From: Vallitaleaceae bacterium 9-2
GTDB lineage: Bacteria > Bacillota > Clostridia > Lachnospirales > Vallitaleaceae
Reading direction: 5' to 3'
NCBI GenBank assembly: GCA_038396585.1
Contig: CP121691.1
Location: forward strand, 3,100,001 to 3,164,000
Length of the DNA stretch: 64,000 nucleotides
Positions 63,001-64,000 of this stretch are shown here, one piece after another. A program made the translations under genes and the position numbers. Below the pieces are notes generated by a model that was not told the DNA's origin, made no database searches, and worked only from the letters and a program-made list of their open reading frames with translations. The stretch's first letter is position 1. Each line of letters begins with the position of its first letter.

Positions 63001-64000
63001 CGTTAATTTTTCATAGGTACTATTGGGAAGCAGTCTTACCGATGGTTCATAAGGAATAGACACATCTAAGTCTTCTTCATTGACATTCCCATGTTCATCC
63101 ACATTATAGAGTTTGTATGAATAGATTGCTGTCGGAACCGAATAAAGAACAATAATATCATCTCCTGTCGATGCCGTATATTCAATACTATAGGTTGTGT
63201 TATAGTTCGTCTCTACGGTATGAGTCATATTGTATAAGGTTTCTGCGTTAAAGGTAAATGTCGAGGCCGGAGTGGTTACTTCAACAACCGGACCAATGGT
63301 AAAGGTTCCCGTATGTCCATCCACCGTTCCAGAAGAAGATGACGTACCATAGGAAGTTGTCGATTCATTATAGGCTCCAGACAAGTCATCACGCTCCATT
63401 AAGTCATCAAAATACGGAGGTGAAGACACAACTGCCAAGACCTTAGGGTCAGAATACACCATAGAATGAGTGCCTGTATACGACAAATAGGACGTATCGT
63501 TTTTGTCAAGATTGGCACTGACTAACGTTGACGTGAAGTTTTTATTGGTTCTACTTGACTTTAGGTCCTCGGGAACGGCTACACCTGCATTGCTTTTATC
63601 CAAGTTCATCGATAACAAATACGTGGGTGCATACTTTTCAATATACTCCATGGAAAAGTTTTCTTCTGAGCCCTCTTCAAGAACTTTATCTCGGTAGGAC
63701 TTAATCTTCCAAAGCTTATTCCACCAGTTTTTATAATAGGCTTCTCGAATCGTTGTTGCAGGTGTTATGACCGTCGCTGAAGCTGTGTTTTTCACATTGA
63801 TATACTGGGCTAAGGTGGATACGGTTTCATTTTCATCTCCTGTAAAATCAACAACCTGAAGATCATACTCCACATAATGTTCAAAATCGTTGATATCGAT
63901 ATTGCCATTTTGCATCAACGCTTTATTGTCCGTTGTATAGACTAAGTTCATATCATTATTATTCAACTCAAAAAAGAGACTGTCAAAATAAATTCCTGCG
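57043..64000 (-). CDS. Giant SLH-anchored surface protein (5' end outside window)
   Basis: At least 2318 codons. The first start codon in frame is a TTG at 63966, but the frame stays open to base 64000, so the true start and signal peptide lie beyond the edge. From that TTG: an N-terminal region of unknown type (1-485), a fibronectin type III-like domain (about 488-600), Ig-like domains, several Flg_new/InlB-type 'bacterial repeat' domains (about 1080-1500; IIANFKEK, ITAHFARDK, VEAEFSPY ends), two cadherin-like beta-sandwich domains (about 1702-1875; LSDLNIEGLKMSPAF and LSSLYIEGVEISPEF), a nine-glycine linker near 1885, a beta domain (1890-2115) and three SLH repeats (2122-2307). Likely an adhesin or S-layer-linked protein. 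Confidence 0.9.
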   Translation of the reverse strand, partial: AGIYFDSLFFELNNNDMNLVYTTDNKALMQNGNIDINDFEHYVEYDLQVVDFTGDENETVSTLAQYINVKNTASATVITPATTIREAYYKNWWNKLWKIKSYRDKVLEEGSEENFSMEYIEKYAPTYLLSMNLDKSNAGVAVPEDLKSSRTNKNFTSTLVSANLDKNDTSYLSYTGTHSMVYSDPKVLAVVSSPPYFDDLMERDDLSGAYNESTTSYGTSSSSGTVDGHTGTFTIGPVVEVTTPASTFTFNAETLYNMTHTVETNYNTTYSIEYTASTGDDIIVLYSVPTAIYSYKLYNVDEHGNVNEEDLDVSIPYEPSVRLLPNSTYEKLTEVFEDLPDVGASVLTHTLGDPTTYPSSLDNYQHAIAYKGDPTGVGFSSNAASIIQSVEITEESSEVFTNGFEIMTTYQWGWQTSFTGGSTAGFTVGGGTDWTTGKVEGTGSVFTAEMQNMPLEAEPYGYGYNWKVFMHKHRMDDGSSIPVVNYLVSGVVAPPKLPQDFEQVIDNNASEEAMDYSRNIKLQWTYDELISGFEIYREYDFPSGSGRTKIATVPFSKGTDVDSDKVYEFSYIDTQLNPNTEYKYSIQAIGAQEPRRSIYSETLVARTTTDVGYPSIELEGLMTSTNTSVPFLDLKVDSAKSVKALVKDGDTMLDTTPNNSDGLTLQWQALNNGVWQDIPGLTADTISFRSPSLKASGTQYRLRVNRVYYDEGSRETYYISTYSKKFQLNVSKYDVFFDEAKIRKNGEKYALDVIIKPDSLAQVAPTNLLSLSVTGDNFKKTLQVPLSPLAGAGEATLKALGTADLGVLNDGIYSVTIAYSGDEKFNSRRYIGEYPFVTGSSTSGYYLSLGEGGKSVFEYNAPLHLETFEVSEGAKVPLTEVTYKYSKRDGSQLQDYTEGVNIQAGQYIMYAYSEQGWLIDFKEFEIAPLDVIVRIVNANPAQNTKNTYIMSKTDTGILPENENPRYAYEIVSDQYDQGTKNQMIEVLESSALSFETMIVNTAGNRVEEELNGLLAPSSYTIHPLAKEGLPSDYRFIYEQTQFIVYGRSLEVIVDVETINAEAAGEVSINANKEFASQYREGSSLIFMAHPFDGYDFDGWEIINLDNGNPVDLEQEVQKESILNYILEEHPIKIIANFKEKQRVVTTTITPNNDAGSVQMYVGDTPISSGVILNKGITVDVIAKANPGYSFDKWYIDQTPSGATGEHEGTKHPNGTYSLSHVVTDASHAKITAHFARDKYLLNLNGNIQAINAKTGAAIENGSKVSGDTLIELKVKEGYSVNEGAFWKIEGSTFDGQEHLDADTNPTPTFSITKPTTVSLSTIANGYDLSVSTVTGGAVEIWLNDVKQRPGDLKLQGGDKMTLICKPEIGYRLSAFEVNTVSIDERLENGEPIPEYTIDSITSDIDVEAEFSPYSPEETYSVQLFDTNDALEKIEYTYINQYDEQLPSQETVTGPAIEIYKDYSVRFDVSTKPGYAIKRWYLNDRIVKVDDKEYRGTSYILAKPNADAKLDVTSAANIQYMFSYVDSDRFRVTDAKNNPIPADNHVYPAGKEFIIKANNIPEGQMINYWTLNGQVLYDEVIASNMTTFSQGDRRPVIDEQIRYSLDQNIYDIDVEFINAYTLAYNQPKHSKWSIVVDKPNPYRINADGSFTVQEGASATYRIEPERGYEIVSVSHNNMNYPMNDRLGECIFAVDNITSDTMIQAVVRKRSDYAILSDLNIEGLKMSPAFADDIKEYSVDVDYLTEFLNVEAIPFDKTSNVKVVGHTNLSAGKNTVQVLVTAEDGITQEMYTIYVTKEKAPSTESRLSSLYIEGVEISPEFHPDVKAYTASIDHTQTSVNVVATSMEATADVQITGHTGLVTGDNKVQIIVTAEDGVSGNTYTLHVSKEAPPAPPSGGGGGGGGGIREEVILPSTDTFNEPVTVDKETIILLNVDYERAKKSDIVVVDEATLLSMVEQVMKESDKQKTSPHVQINIQSEKTIETLAVHMATEAIKNLVSTGQSALTLRTNSVTVTLDARAMRHIGEKAEETFILDFAKVNEGEVEEENDTALTYDINILSGEKEIKTLSEGSATVEIVYPLKKGQDPKGINVYHINEAGKMNRVSSTYDAKKECVIFSVNHFSHYRVTYDVLQAWEIPYADVSSDTWYEQAVKYVDYHNYMRGTSATEFLPEDTMTRAMIVTVLWRIENEPKSFDAIAEYDDIDAQAWYAQAVRWATSKNIVRGYSEDVFGPDDMLTREQLAQILMNYANSKQLDTRKQADLTSYLDEEEIADWAFEAVSWANAQGVLTGTTGDVLAPKDSATRAQVAAIIMRFMETVYQ

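Noticed and set aside
1-64000. CRISPR arrays, tRNA or rRNA genes, insertion sequences, phage genes
   Set aside because: I saw no regularly spaced repeats, no tRNA-like cloverleaf, no transposase or integrase, and no terminal inverted repeats anywhere in the window.

Overview
This 64-kb window is chromosomal DNA of a low-GC, Gram-positive, anaerobic Clostridia-type bacterium, probably Lachnospirales-like (inference; there is no rRNA gene to confirm it). Supporting signs are strong AGGAGG-type ribosome binding sites, Cys-lipobox binding proteins without periplasmic partners, YesM/YesN two-component control, surface proteins anchored by SLH domains, an FNR-like regulator with four cysteines, and rho-independent terminators at operon ends. 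Almost all genes are on the minus strand. I see no rRNA, tRNA, insertion sequence, phage gene or CRISPR array, and no intergenic stretch longer than 300 bp.

Layout: (1) 1-2321, a telA/xpaC pair, telA running off the left edge. (2) 2576-3860, a small lipoprotein and an AAC(3)-family acetyltransferase. (3) 4009-10828, a complete D-allose operon (LacI regulator, ABC importer, AlsE, AlsK, RpiB-type isomerase) with three copies of one 12-bp palindromic operator. (4) 10924-28090, twelve tightly packed or overlapping genes forming a Gram-positive Pel-type exopolysaccharide locus: PelD, PelE, PelF and PelG homologues plus a DUF2304 protein, a GT-C enzyme, a polyprenyl-phosphate-type GT2, a DUF2194 protein, a ParB-fold protein, two further GT2s, a Wzx-like flippase and a DUF4874/DUF4832 protein. 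(5) 28162-30428, a MarR/MATE efflux unit and a cupin. (6) 30535-34460, two Crp/Fnr regulators around a split permease (one half carrying a ferredoxin-like tail) and a flavodoxin-RIC repair pair. (7) 34467-41508, a sugar operon with D-lyxose isomerase, RpiR regulator, ADP-dependent-type sugar kinase, class II aldolase and a CUT1 ABC importer. (8) 41799-51757, an isomaltooligosaccharide/dextran operon (GH13 isomaltase, cytoplasmic GH66, CUT1 importer) with divergent YesM/YesN genes. (9) 51828-64000, two large SLH-anchored surface proteins flanking a PAS-LytTR regulator; the second is cut by the right window edge.

How the parts work together: regions 3, 7 and 8 are three independent import-and-catabolise modules, each with its own regulator. 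Region 4 would build a secreted polysaccharide under c-di-GMP control: PelD keeps an RDTD allosteric site, while its fused N-terminal SDR domain has lost its catalytic residues. Region 6 looks like a redox or nitrosative-stress module. The most novel-looking parts are the unusual composition of the Pel-type locus and the lyxose isomerase/ADP-type kinase/aldolase pathway.
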